Source: an uncultured Clostridia bacterium | Lineage (GTDB): Bacteria; Bacillota; Clostridia; Peptostreptococcales; Anaerovoracaceae | Assembly (NCBI GenBank): GCA_937915045.1 | Contig: CALDNM010000176.1 | Span: 1 to 22,732, forward strand | Direction: 5' to 3' | DNA: 22,732 bases | Shown: piece by piece, positions 14,604 to 22,554 of the stretch | Layout: each line of letters opens with the position of its first letter | Position numbering within the stretch: position 1 is the stretch's first letter | Notes under the pieces: model-generated | The model's database searches: none | What the model was told of the DNA's origin: nothing | The model's input: only the letters and a program-made list of their open reading frames with translations | Made by a program: the position numbers and the translations under genes

Positions 14604-15292
14604 TGTCTCCTGCGCGGTTTAGTAGGTACCATCTTCATTACTTCACGCTCGAACTTGTCGGCCAGTATCAGCCTGCCGGTGATCACTATATAATCTCCAG
14701 TATGCAGCACCTGTGTTTTTTCACAGTCAAGAAGAGTGGTACTCTCTTCTATTTCAGCAGCCACCAGCCTGAGATCATAATCATCGAGCCGCAGATCGGC
14801 AAGAGTGCATCCGTCCAGTATCTCAGGGATCAGCAGTTCTGATATTACATAATCGCCGAACAGACGAATGAGATCCACTGCTTCGTTTTCAAGCAGCATA
14901 GCCGCTACTCTGTTAGCCGTCTCAGTTTCAGGATGTACTGTCTCGGCTCCAAGCTTCTCAAGTATTGCGCCATGTTCTTTGCTTGCGGCTTTCGCGAGTA
15001 CGCGCGGTACTCCCATATCTATCACGTTATAAGCTGTGAGTACGCTCACGTCTATTTTGGTTATGCATATTATCACGACCTCACAATTCGCGATGCCGGT
15101 CTCTTCGAGTGCCTCTCTCGTGATCGTTCCAACAAGGTATGACTCAGGTACATCATCTCTTATAAGGCGAAGATTGTTTTCGCTCTCATCGATGACGAGA
15201 ACGTCTTTTCCTGCCTGTGCCAGCTTTCTCGAGAGCGCGAGGCCAAAACGTCCAAGGCCTATTATCCCGTAACCCGATCTTTTATCTGCCAT
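14600..15292 (-). CDS. Potassium channel regulatory subunit TrkA/KtrA (RCK domain)
   Basis: Cytosolic gating ring of a Trk/Ktr potassium uptake system. The 230 residues are the single-unit KtrA size. An RCK_N Rossmann domain (about 7-125) has GLGRFG at 12-17 and the acidic strand end VLVIDES at 31-37 for the nucleotide ribose. A C-terminal RCK_C (TrkA_C) domain spans about 140-220 (CTLADLRLDDYDLRLVAAEI). KtrA proteins bind ATP/ADP or NAD, and their RCK_C domain can bind c-di-AMP; neither can be read from sequence here. A ribosome site AAAGGA precedes the ATG, 39 nt past the trkH stop, so the two form an operon. Confidence 0.93.
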   Translation of the reverse strand: MADKRSGYGIIGLGRFGLALSRKLAQAGKDVLVIDESENNLRLIRDDVPESYLVGTITREALEETGIANCEVVIICITKIDVSVLTAYNVIDMGVPRVLAKAASKEHGAILEKLGAETVHPETETANRVAAMLLENEAVDLIRLFGDYVISELLIPEILDGCTLADLRLDDYDLRLVAAEIEESTTLLDCEKTQVLHTGDYIVITGRLILADKFEREVMKMVPTKPRRRH

Positions 15293-15331
15293 TTTGATAT
15301 CCTTTCTTTCCGCTGTTTCAGCCCACGCCGA

Positions 15332-16639
15332 TCAGCCAATATTTACACTTTCTTCGCTGTAATGCGCTTCCGGTTTATTCTTGTGATACCAGAGCGTTAT
15401 CAGAGTCAGCGGTCCGACTCTTCCTATAAACATCGTAAAGATGAGCACCAGCTTAGACGCTGATGAAAGAAACGGTGTTATGCCCGTCGACAGGCCTACC
15501 GTCGCATACGCGCTCACGACTTCAGTCAGTATCTGTTTCAGTGTGAATCCCGGTTCGAAATACGAAACGAGAAGCGTGCTCAGTATTATCGTGCTGAGCG
15601 CAAGTCCGATCACCACGAGAGATTTCTCTATGATCCCATCCGGGATCTTCCTGTTGAATGCCTTGCACGTTTTGTTGAGTGCTACGCTCTTCATATTTTT
15701 TACGAGCACGAACATAGTTGTCGTTTTGATGCCGCCTCCGGTAGATCCCGGCGACGCTCCTATGAACATCAGAATGATCAGCACTATGATACCGGCATTC
15801 GTATAATTACCTATATTCTCAGTCGCGAAGCCCGCCGTCCTCGCGGTCACGCTCTGGAAAAACGCTCCGATGAGCGATGTCCTCTCAGTTATCATCAGGA
15901 GCACCGTCCCGCTTACAATGAGGAACGCTGTTGTCGAAAGTACTATCTTCGTATGCAGAGAGAATCTCCTGAACGATCTCTTTGTGATTATCTCCATATT
16001 CACAAAGAAACCCAGACCTCCTATAATTATAAGCGCGGCGGTCACAAGGACCCAAAGGACGTCGTCATGATATTCGATCATGCCTCGAAAGTTCCCGGAC
16101 AGATCGAATCCCGCGTTGTTGAACGATGAAACCGTATGAAAGAGACTGACACCGATGGCCTTTACCGGATCGAACCTCCCGCACATATCGATAAAAATAA
16201 TTATGACGCCTACGCTCTCAACGACGAATTCTGTCAGAACGATCGACCGCAGCACCTTGCGCAGATTCTTTCCGGACGAGAGATTGAACGCTTCTTTCGC
16301 GAGCCGTTCCCCGCCAACGGAGACCTTTCCCTTTGCCAGAAGTATAGTTATGACTCCTATCGATGTGATGCCCAGTCCGCCGATCTGTATCAGAACAGCA
16401 ATGACGGTCCGTCCAAACACAGAAAAAGTATCAGCTGTATCTACAGTCGAAAGTCCCGTCACGCAGACGGCACTCGTTGAAGTGAACAGGCTGTCTATGA
16501 AACGCAGATCGATCCCTCTAAGCGAAAATGATGCCTGAAGGATGAATGCTCCCACCAGTATGACCCCTATGAATCCAAGGACTATAGTCCTGCGGGGGTG
16601 TTTACGTATGACCTTTCTGATCTTATTCTTTGCTTCCAT
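15332..16639 (-). CDS. Potassium transporter TrkH/KtrB family, membrane subunit
   Basis: Membrane subunit of the potassium uptake system, about 435 residues with four M1-P-M2 repeats, each with a filter loop carrying a key glycine. They are TSTSAVCVTGLSTVD, TVSSFNNAGFDL, QSVTARTAGFATEN and SAYATVGLSTGITP. Length and pairing with a 230-residue RCK protein suggest a KtrAB-type system. The start is uncertain: GTG at 16642 is followed directly by ATG at 16639 and neither has a Shine-Dalgarno sequence. I chose ATG. The -10 box ends only about 10 nt upstream, so the mRNA is probably leaderless. Confidence 0.95.
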   Translation of the reverse strand: MEAKNKIRKVIRKHPRRTIVLGFIGVILVGAFILQASFSLRGIDLRFIDSLFTSTSAVCVTGLSTVDTADTFSVFGRTVIAVLIQIGGLGITSIGVITILLAKGKVSVGGERLAKEAFNLSSGKNLRKVLRSIVLTEFVVESVGVIIIFIDMCGRFDPVKAIGVSLFHTVSSFNNAGFDLSGNFRGMIEYHDDVLWVLVTAALIIIGGLGFFVNMEIITKRSFRRFSLHTKIVLSTTAFLIVSGTVLLMITERTSLIGAFFQSVTARTAGFATENIGNYTNAGIIVLIILMFIGASPGSTGGGIKTTTMFVLVKNMKSVALNKTCKAFNRKIPDGIIEKSLVVIGLALSTIILSTLLVSYFEPGFTLKQILTEVVSAYATVGLSTGITPFLSSASKLVLIFTMFIGRVGPLTLITLWYHKNKPEAHYSEESVNIG

Positions 16640-16648
16640 CACAGATGA

Positions 16649-16677
16649 ATACTACACCAGTGTATATGTTATTTCAA
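16649..16677 (-). promoter_or_regulatory. Promoter of the trkH-trkA operon, predicted leaderless
   Basis: On the minus strand -35 TTGAAA (16672-16677), a 17-nt spacer and -10 TAGTAT (16649-16654). The predicted start of transcription is about 16642, coinciding with the GTG/ATG start codons of trkH. There is no ribosome site between. Confidence 0.6.
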
Positions 16678-16756
16678 GAGCAAAATATACTTGATCCTGA
16701 TTTTTCCATTATGCGAAACAATGCGATAATTGAAACTATTGATGACACGCTCAGAA

Positions 16757-16786
16757 CAAAGTAAAGAGAGCCCTTTCAGGCTCTCT
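16757..16786 (-). terminator. Rho-independent terminator after the tRNA-like gene
   Basis: On the minus strand an 8-bp stem AGAGAGCC/GGCTCTCT with a 6-nt loop, followed by TTTACTTTGTT. It lies 5 nt past the CCA of the tRNA-like gene. It would end the transcript of the aroD to aminotransferase operon and the tRNA. Confidence 0.85.
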
Positions 16787-16791
16787 GTCTA

Positions 16792-16857
16792 TGGAGCGGA
16801 TGACGGGAATCGGACCCGCCTTCCCAAGCCGGTGTTCTACCAATGAACTACATCCGC
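16792..16857 (-). tRNA. tRNA-Gly-like gene with defective anticodon arm (probable tRNA pseudogene)
   Basis: Read on the minus strand the acceptor (GCGGATG/CATCCGC), D arm (GTTC/GAAC with GG in the loop), T arm (GCGGG, loop TCCGATT, CCCGT), discriminator T and encoded CCA are all intact and typical of bacterial tRNA-Gly. Between D arm and T arm only 14 nt remain (ACCGGCTTGGGAAG), where about 22 are expected, so the gene is 66 nt rather than about 74. The central CTTGGGAAG is the reverse complement of CTTCCCAAG, the anticodon loop region expected for tRNA-Gly with anticodon CCC, so the loop looks inverted and the 3' half of the anticodon stem is gone. Only a 3-bp stem (CTT/AAG) can form. I doubt it is charged or decodes normally. 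It lies 32 nt past the aminotransferase stop. Confidence 0.75.
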
Positions 16858-16863
16858 GTATAT

Positions 16864-16882
16864 GCCCGCGTCACACGCGGGC
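16864..16882 (-). other. GC-rich hairpin between the aminotransferase gene and the tRNA-like gene
   Basis: A perfect 7-bp stem GCCCGCG/CGCGGGC with a 5-nt loop, 7 nt past the aminotransferase stop. No U-tract follows on the minus strand, so it is probably not an efficient terminator. It could protect the mRNA 3' end or mark where the tRNA is cut out. Confidence 0.5.
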
Positions 16883-16889
16883 GGTATAT

Positions 16890-18116
16890 CTATTTCATCA
16901 CTTCCGCGATATCTTTCGCGATCCTGACGCATTTCGCTTCCGAGATCGCCGCTACAGATATCCTTATGCCTTTCGCGAATGGCACGATGAAGTCGCCTTT
17001 CTTTTCAAGCTCAGCACCTACAGCATCCGGATCATCACACTCTATACATGCGAAGAATCCCGCGTCGAACGGTACGCACTCTACGCCCGCTTCTCTCAGC
17101 GTCCTTTCGAAAGTCCTGCCCCTCTTCAGAAGCATACTCCTATATTTTGCCCTTTCAGTGCCTACTTTGTCAAGTAGTTCTTTATTCTCATATATTTTTT
17201 CGATGACAGTCTGTCCGCAGCGCACACAATTTGACCAAGTAGCGCGTGACGAATACTCCATCACCTTCCTGAACTCTTCAGCCTGCTCCTCTGTCGCTGC
17301 CATGCACACGAGAGCGCCCGTCCTCATTCCGTAAAGTGTGAACGTCTTCGATGCCGAATAACCGATAATGACCATGACATTGTCGTTTAGCTTCTCAAAC
17401 TCTCTTAAGAACTGCCTGTACTCTTCCGGATCTCCCGCAAAATCTATATATGCCGCGTCTACGAATATCGTCGCTCTGCCGCCGCCGCTAGTCGCGTCAT
17501 TGAAGATGCTGACGACCTCTTTCCAGTCTTCTGTACTGAGAGCGTAGCCTGTAGGATTGTGTGCCGGAGTATTGATGATCGCGAGGCAGCTTCCCTGTTT
17601 TCTCACAAGCGCGCTGACCTTATCCCTGAATCCGGCCATGTTGTATTTCCCGTCCGGACCAAACATCTCATATGTGTCGATATCTCTTCCTATTTCGTTG
17701 CATATCTTCGTATATGTCGGCCAGAACCACGACGCAGTAATGACTGTGTCTCCCACTTTCGTATAATTTGAAACAGCGTTCCTTATGCCGCCTGTACCTC
17801 CCGGTGAAGCCACAGCTTCCGTATATCTCGTCGGGATGTATTCTCCGAGCGCCGCCTTTGTGATCGCTTTTTTGAATCCCGGCGTGCCGCCAATAGGCGC
17901 GTACGCAGCGAAGTCATCAGGAGACAGACTCCTTATCGCGTCCATCACAGATGAAAGCACGACGAGATCACCGTCGTCATCCATCAGTGAACCGATCGTC
18001 GCGTTTATAACTTTATCTTTTCCCTTTTCAGAGATCATAGCCTTTGCTCTGCCGCTCACCGCGAATATTTTATCTTCCTTTGGAAATACTCTTCCGTTCT
18101 CTTCCGCTAATATCAT
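16890..18116 (-). CDS. Pyridoxal-phosphate aminotransferase, class I/II fold
   Basis: Fold-type I aminotransferase of 408 residues that moves an amino group between an amino acid and a 2-oxo acid. Visible residues: AHNPTG at 185-190 (binding motif with N187), D220 and Y223 that contact the cofactor, SASKTF with the Schiff-base lysine K257, R265, and a C-terminal arginine in IRISVAAISE for the substrate carboxylate. The sequence resembles aromatic or aspartate-type enzymes of Clostridia, but I cannot name the substrate. Placement in an operon with aroD (shikimate pathway) would fit an aromatic amino acid role; that is inference. Its ATG overlaps the trmB stop by 4 nt, with ribosome site AAGGAGCAGGGG. 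Confidence 0.92.
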   Translation of the reverse strand: MILAEENGRVFPKEDKIFAVSGRAKAMISEKGKDKVINATIGSLMDDDGDLVVLSSVMDAIRSLSPDDFAAYAPIGGTPGFKKAITKAALGEYIPTRYTEAVASPGGTGGIRNAVSNYTKVGDTVITASWFWPTYTKICNEIGRDIDTYEMFGPDGKYNMAGFRDKVSALVRKQGSCLAIINTPAHNPTGYALSTEDWKEVVSIFNDATSGGGRATIFVDAAYIDFAGDPEEYRQFLREFEKLNDNVMVIIGYSASKTFTLYGMRTGALVCMAATEEQAEEFRKVMEYSSRATWSNCVRCGQTVIEKIYENKELLDKVGTERAKYRSMLLKRGRTFERTLREAGVECVPFDAGFFACIECDDPDAVGAELEKKGDFIVPFAKGIRISVAAISEAKCVRIAKDIAEVMK

Positions 18117-18784
18117 TTCCCCTGCTCCTTTTGATTTCTGATCCTTAGATAATTTATCGTCTTTCCCCTGCTCGAAAATTTTTCTTCGTATTCTGTCATA
18201 AATTTTTTCGATTCGAAATTCGATCCATGTAAGTCTACTGCAAATTCCTCGATTTGTAAATCCAAAACTTTTATTTCTTCAAGAGTAAATCCAAAAAGAT
18301 CGTCATTGTCAGTTTTGAACTCGATCGTACCGCCATCCCTCACGACATCGCAGTAAGACTTAAGATAATCTCTGTGTGTAAGTCTTCTCTTCGCGTGACG
18401 CGCCTTCGGCCACGGATCGCTGAAATTGAGATAGATCCCTGCGAGTTCTCCCTCTTCAAAGTAATCGCGCACATCGTATACTTTGTCATCGACAAAGATC
18501 ACATTCCTCAGATCTTCATCGCAAGCCTTTTCGAGCGCCCGAACAAGCACACTCTGCTGACATTCCACACCAATAAAATTGCTGCTTCTCTCCGCCTCGG
18601 CATGCGGCATCAGAAAACATCCCTTACCGCATCCGATCTCAAGATAAGTGTCGGCGTTCATGCCGGCCCCTCTCTCCATAAAGAACCTGTCCCATTCGCC
18701 TTTGAATTTCCACGGGCTGTCTATCCTGTACCTTCCGAACATCTCAAGACGTTCATCGAGATCTTTCAATTTTCTCTGTCTCAT
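18113..18784 (-). CDS. trmB: tRNA (guanine-N7-)-methyltransferase, tRNA m7G46
   Basis: Methylates G46 in the variable loop of many tRNAs using S-adenosylmethionine. The 223 residues carry the SAM motif EIGCGKG (49-55), the acidic strand FIGVECQQS, the family signature NFSDPWPK (120-127) followed by HAKRRLTH, and FKTDN (156-160). All key residues are present. Ribosome site AGGAG; the gene lies 9 nt past queT and overlaps the next gene by 4 nt, so it is part of the operon. Confidence 0.96.
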   Translation of the reverse strand: MRQRKLKDLDERLEMFGRYRIDSPWKFKGEWDRFFMERGAGMNADTYLEIGCGKGCFLMPHAEAERSSNFIGVECQQSVLVRALEKACDEDLRNVIFVDDKVYDVRDYFEEGELAGIYLNFSDPWPKARHAKRRLTHRDYLKSYCDVVRDGGTIEFKTDNDDLFGFTLEEIKVLDLQIEEFAVDLHGSNFESKKFMTEYEEKFSSRGKTINYLRIRNQKEQGK

Positions 18785-18793
18785 ATGCTTCTC

Positions 18794-19270
18794 CTATCTG
18801 AATATTCCATTATACCGTCCAAGAATTTTCATCAGCGGGTATCCTACCGCGTAGCAAGCGCCAAGTTCGCCGAGAGCCACCCAGCCCATGCACGCGAGCA
18901 GCGGCATCTGCGGAGTGTATAGCAGCTTGAGCTCAAGCCCTACTATGACTCCATTGACAATGATCGGAGGAAGCGGTACCAGCAGCGGTCTCTTTCTAAG
19001 TTTATACGATATGAATGCCGCGATGAGCGTTGCCGCGCTGCCGCAGATTATATCCACGAGCCCTACAGGGCTCATTAAATTCGCGATCAGACAGCCGATA
19101 AAAAGTCCCGGTACCGCGGCAGGTGTGAACGCGGGCAGTATCGTCAGCGCCTCGCTCAGTCTGAACTGTATCGGTCCATAACTTATCGGTGAAAGTACCA
19201 CTGTGAGAATAGCATAAACAGCCGCTATGACAGCAGCCTGTATAAGATACTTGGTTTGGATCTTCCTCAT
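18794..19270 (-). CDS. queT: ECF transporter S component, QueT family
   Basis: Substrate-binding membrane subunit of an ECF-type vitamin transporter. QueT proteins are linked to uptake of a queuosine precursor. The 158 residues begin MRKIQTKYLIQAAVIAAVYA and contain the family hallmark SPISYGPIQFRLSEALTILP (about 27-46), then IGCLIANLMSPVGLVDIICG. About five or six membrane segments are seen. The ATG at 19270 overlaps the ecfT stop as ATGA and has AAAGGA upstream; a longer open frame to 19396 has no such site. No preQ1 riboswitch is visible, as expected for an internal operon gene. Confidence 0.93.
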   Translation of the reverse strand: MRKIQTKYLIQAAVIAAVYAILTVVLSPISYGPIQFRLSEALTILPAFTPAAVPGLFIGCLIANLMSPVGLVDIICGSAATLIAAFISYKLRKRPLLVPLPPIIVNGVIVGLELKLLYTPQMPLLACMGWVALGELGACYAVGYPLMKILGRYNGIFR

Positions 19271-20070
19271 GCTATAAATATCCTTTCGCAGACACACGCG
19301 GCTACAAACAATATTGTAAGTATAAATGCCGCGGCGTCGCTTTTGCCGTAATGCATCGCGTTCATACGTGTACGGTGTTCCCCGCCGCGATAACATCTTG
19401 CTTCCATGGCCATCGCCATATCCTGCGCGATCCTGAACGCGCTTATAAAGAGTGGTACCAGAATAGGTATCAGATTTTTAGCTCTGTTTAAAATATTGCC
19501 CGATTCAAAATCGGCGCCTCTCGCCTGCTGCGCTTTCATGATTTTATCAGTCTCTTCAAGCAGCGTCGGTATGAACCTGAGCGCTATCGTCATCATCATA
19601 GCGAGTTCATGCGCCGGCACTCCGAGCTTAGCAAGCGGCTTGAGCAGTGACTCTATGCCATCTGTCAAACTGATCGGTCTCGTCGTCAGCGTAAGCATGG
19701 ATGATCCGATTATGAGCAGCACCAGTCTGACGGCCATGAAGACCGCCTTATAAAGCCCCTGTTTCGTGATAGTCAGGAACCAGAAATGCCACAGCGGATC
19801 GCCCTTATACATAAACATATTAAGTACGAACGTGAACACGATAATAAGGAATATCGGTTTAAGTCCTCTCAGTATAAATTTTATCGGTACTTTCGAAAGC
19901 GCTATCACTACGGCCAGCGCTATCGCCGCAAAAGCGAACCCGATAAAAGTATGCAGTATGAACAGCGCCACTATATATGTCAGCGACACTATTATTTTTG
20001 TCCGCGGATCCAGCCTGTGTACCCACGATTCTCCGGCGAAATACTGTCCCAGAGTAATATCTCTTATCAT
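19267..20070 (-). CDS. ecfT: ECF transporter transmembrane component EcfT
   Basis: Scaffold membrane protein that couples ATP hydrolysis by EcfA1/EcfA2 to movement of the S component. The 267 residues begin with the family pattern MIRDITLGQYFAGESWVHRL, DPRTKI. Coupling helices carry ARG (183-185, in QQARGADFES) and ARC (224-226, in AMEARCYRGG); the second is usually ARG, a mild variation. Several membrane segments are seen, the last near the C-terminus. It overlaps ecfA2 and queT by 4 nt each. Confidence 0.96.
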   Translation of the reverse strand: MIRDITLGQYFAGESWVHRLDPRTKIIVSLTYIVALFILHTFIGFAFAAIALAVVIALSKVPIKFILRGLKPIFLIIVFTFVLNMFMYKGDPLWHFWFLTITKQGLYKAVFMAVRLVLLIIGSSMLTLTTRPISLTDGIESLLKPLAKLGVPAHELAMMMTIALRFIPTLLEETDKIMKAQQARGADFESGNILNRAKNLIPILVPLFISAFRIAQDMAMAMEARCYRGGEHRTRMNAMHYGKSDAAAFILTILFVAACVCERIFIA

Positions 20071-20930
20071 CTATCGTCCCTGTTTCCAAGCGCTCTGTAA
20101 AGAGCGTCTTCAGCTTCTTTTTCAGTAAAGATATCTGTCGGCACATCCAGTCCGTGCTCTTTCAGATCGCGCATCAAACATGTCACATCCGGCAGGTCGA
20201 GTCCCATCGACTCCAGCTCGTCACCCCTGGCGAACACTTCTTTCGGCGTACCGCACATGACGAGTTTTCCCTCATCCATGACCAGCACCTTGTCCGAAAG
20301 CTCCGCGATGTCATTCATATTATGTGACACCAGTATTATTATATTCGTTTCTCCCTCGTGGATCTTGCGCGCCATATCAAGTATCTCTTTGTGCGCCTGC
20401 GGATCCAGTCCGGCAGTCGGTTCATCAAGGATCAGCACTTCCGGCCTCATCGCGATGACACCGGCTATAGCAACTCTCCTCTTCTGTCCGCCCGAAAGAT
20501 CGAACGGGGATTTCTCTTTTATATCTTCGTAGTCGAGTCCGACCAGCTCTATGGCTTCCCTGACTCTCTCATCTATCTCATCTTTATCCAGCCCGAGGTT
20601 CTTAGGCCCGAACGCCACATCCAGCGCCACCGTTTCTTCAAACAGCTGATACTCAGGATACTGGAATACCAGCCCGACTTTCCGCCTGATAGCGAGCATA
20701 GAAGCTCCCGGAGCTGTGATATCCGTATCTCCGACTATTATCTGTCCGCTCTTCGGCTTCAGAAGCCCGTTGAGATGCTGAAGTAATGTCGACTTCCCCG
20801 ATCCCGTGTGTCCGATGATCCCTACGAATTCTCCGTCATTTATGTCAAAACTCACATCGACAAGCGCCGCCGTTTCATCCGGCAGCCCTTCATTGTAAAC
20901 GTGATTTATATTTTTTACATGTATCGACAT
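20067..20930 (-). CDS. ecfA2: ECF transporter ATP-binding protein EcfA2
   Basis: Second ATPase of the energy-coupling module, 287 residues. Walker A GHTGSGKST (40-48), Q-loop VFQYPEYQLFEETV with Q90, signature LSGGQKRR (145-152), Walker B LILDEPTAGL with D169/E170, and switch histidine H203. YPEYQLFEETV after the Q-loop is typical of EcfA2. Its start overlaps ecfA1 by 16 nt and its end overlaps ecfT by 4 nt, so the three are tightly coupled. Confidence 0.96.
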   Translation of the reverse strand: MSIHVKNINHVYNEGLPDETAALVDVSFDINDGEFVGIIGHTGSGKSTLLQHLNGLLKPKSGQIIVGDTDITAPGASMLAIRRKVGLVFQYPEYQLFEETVALDVAFGPKNLGLDKDEIDERVREAIELVGLDYEDIKEKSPFDLSGGQKRRVAIAGVIAMRPEVLILDEPTAGLDPQAHKEILDMARKIHEGETNIIILVSHNMNDIAELSDKVLVMDEGKLVMCGTPKEVFARGDELESMGLDLPDVTCLMRDLKEHGLDVPTDIFTEKEAEDALYRALGNRDDR

Positions 20931-21769
20931 ACTGCCTCCACAAGTTCTTCTTCCGTAACTATATCGTCCGAAAGATCTATTCCTCTCGCGGCAAGCCCAT
21001 GTCTGAGTTCGACAGCAAGAGGTACGTCAAGGCTGAGCGACACCAATCTGTCCCGGTCCATGAAAACCTCTCGCGGCGTCCCGTCCATTACTGCCTTCCC
21101 CTTGTTCATAATGATTATGCGGTCCGCGTTCGCGGCTTCTTCCATGAAGTGCGTTATGAGAATAGCAGTAATGCCTTCCGCGTTCAGGTCGTGTATGATA
21201 CGCATTATATCTTTCCGCCCCTTAGGGTCAAGCATTGCTGTCGGCTCGTCAAAAATTATGCACTGCGGTTTCATCGCAACTACGCCCGCTATCGCGATCC
21301 TCTGTTTCTGTCCTCCGGAAAGCATGTGCGGGGCTTTCTTTTTATATTTCCCCATACGCACCGATTCGAGCGCGGTATCTACGCGCTGCCTTATGACCTC
21401 CGGATCTATGCCGAGATTCTCCGGACCGAATGCAACGTCATCTTCTACTATCGACGAAACTATCTGGTTGTCCGGATTCTGGAATACCATGCCCGCGCTC
21501 TGTCTCACGTCCCACAGGTGTTCTTCGTCTGTTGTATCGTATCCGTTCACAATGACGGTCCCTTCTGTCGGGATCAGCAGCGCGTTCATGCTCTTTGCCA
21601 GCGTGGATTTTCCGCTGCCGTTCTGTCCGATTATGGCAGTAAAAGATCCGCGCTCGATATCGAAGGTCACATCGTTCACAGCGCGCTTCGTCTCACCCGT
21701 TTCATCCTGGACATAATCGAATATAAGTCCTTTTATCTGTATGATTTTATTTTTCCCTGTAATATTCAT
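20915..21769 (-). CDS. ecfA1: ECF transporter ATP-binding protein EcfA1
   Basis: First ATPase of the energy-coupling module, 284 residues. Walker A GQNGSGKST (48-56), Q-loop MVFQNPDNQIVSSIVEDDVA with Q97, signature LSGGQKQR (150-157), Walker B IIFDEPTAML with D174/E175, and switch histidine H207. QNPDNQIVSSIVEDDVAFG is diagnostic for EcfA1 rather than EcfA2. The start overlaps the end of aroD by 23 nt. In many Firmicutes this module lies next to rplQ and truA; here it is between aroD and queT. Confidence 0.96.
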   Translation of the reverse strand: MNITGKNKIIQIKGLIFDYVQDETGETKRAVNDVTFDIERGSFTAIIGQNGSGKSTLAKSMNALLIPTEGTVIVNGYDTTDEEHLWDVRQSAGMVFQNPDNQIVSSIVEDDVAFGPENLGIDPEVIRQRVDTALESVRMGKYKKKAPHMLSGGQKQRIAIAGVVAMKPQCIIFDEPTAMLDPKGRKDIMRIIHDLNAEGITAILITHFMEEAANADRIIIMNKGKAVMDGTPREVFMDRDRLVSLSLDVPLAVELRHGLAARGIDLSDDIVTEEELVEAVCRYM

Positions 21770-22526
21770 CCAATGCCTGTTTCAATCTGTCCGCCTGCAT
21801 CTGTCCCGGAGCCGTGCTCCTCACACCTGACGCGAACGTTATGACTGATCCGAACTCGCCGCCGCACACTCTCGTGGTGCTTCCAAGTTCGCCCATCGAT
21901 ATCGCGATTATATCTGTCTCTGAATAATCGCTGCTGAACACGCGCGCCGCTTCGAGAAGCGCGAGCACATCTTCTTCCTTTCGCGGCATAACCGCGATCT
22001 TGAGTATATCTCCGCGCATGTTGTCCATAGCGCAGTATTTTCTTACGATCTCTTCCGTGTCAGGCGTGTAGTCAAAATCATGGCTCGACATGATCATAAG
22101 CTTTCCGCTTGCGTGAGCCATATCCGTCATGATCTCCATGCGATCCGGCTCATAATACATGTCCCCGGCAAACGCTTCACAATCCACGATATCAACATCT
22201 GTCCGCTCTGATATATTTCTTATATGGTCGAGATACTCTCTTCTTTCGAGATGGGCCCATCCGCCTTCATCTAAAGTGCGAAGCGTATATATTACCGGCT
22301 TCCCGGTAATGTCACGCACATCGCCGATAAGCTTTGCGTCCACGTCTATATCAAGGTACATCGATGGAAGCATATGATCCGCCCTTATCTCAAGCAGATC
22401 GCACGGCATCTCTGCCGCCTTCTCTGCTTCCCGGATCATCGCGGCAGGACTGTCTCCCGCGAGAGGTACGCATATCTTCGGGATGCCGCTTCCTATATCG
22501 ACGCCCCTGACTGTGATCTTTTTCAT
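21747..22526 (-). CDS. aroD: 3-dehydroquinate dehydratase, type I
   Basis: Third step of the shikimate pathway: 3-dehydroquinate to 3-dehydroshikimate through a Schiff base. The 259 residues hold LLEIRAD (44-50) for substrate binding, catalytic H149 in SSHDF, the Schiff-base lysine K176 in LKIAVMP, and SMGELGSTTRV (210-220) with the following GGEFGS loop. Q242 near the C-terminus is likely a substrate ligand. All are in place, so it should be active. Ribosome site AGGAGG; first gene of the operon, with its own promoter. Confidence 0.96.
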   Translation of the reverse strand: MKKITVRGVDIGSGIPKICVPLAGDSPAAMIREAEKAAEMPCDLLEIRADHMLPSMYLDIDVDAKLIGDVRDITGKPVIYTLRTLDEGGWAHLERREYLDHIRNISERTDVDIVDCEAFAGDMYYEPDRMEIMTDMAHASGKLMIMSSHDFDYTPDTEEIVRKYCAMDNMRGDILKIAVMPRKEEDVLALLEAARVFSSDYSETDIIAISMGELGSTTRVCGGEFGSVITFASGVRSTAPGQMQADRLKQALDEYYREK

Positions 22527-22554
22527 ATCGATCCTCCTAAATGTAACACCGTAT

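Noticed and set aside
16640..16642. GTG start for trkH
   Set aside because: It is directly followed by ATG and would only add one Met. I annotated ATG but keep the doubt in the feature and finding.
19267..19300. preQ1 riboswitch in front of queT
   Set aside because: queT overlaps ecfT with no room for an aptamer, and the 20-nt leader of aroD is also too short.
19271..19396. Longer start for queT
   Set aside because: The extra N-terminal residues are arginine-rich and lie inside ecfT. The ATG at 19270 has a ribosome site and the typical ATGA overlap.
20808..21716. Plus-strand open frame of 302 codons
   Set aside because: Lies opposite ecfA1 and the start of ecfA2, which have full ABC ATPase motifs. 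Shadow of their codon bias.
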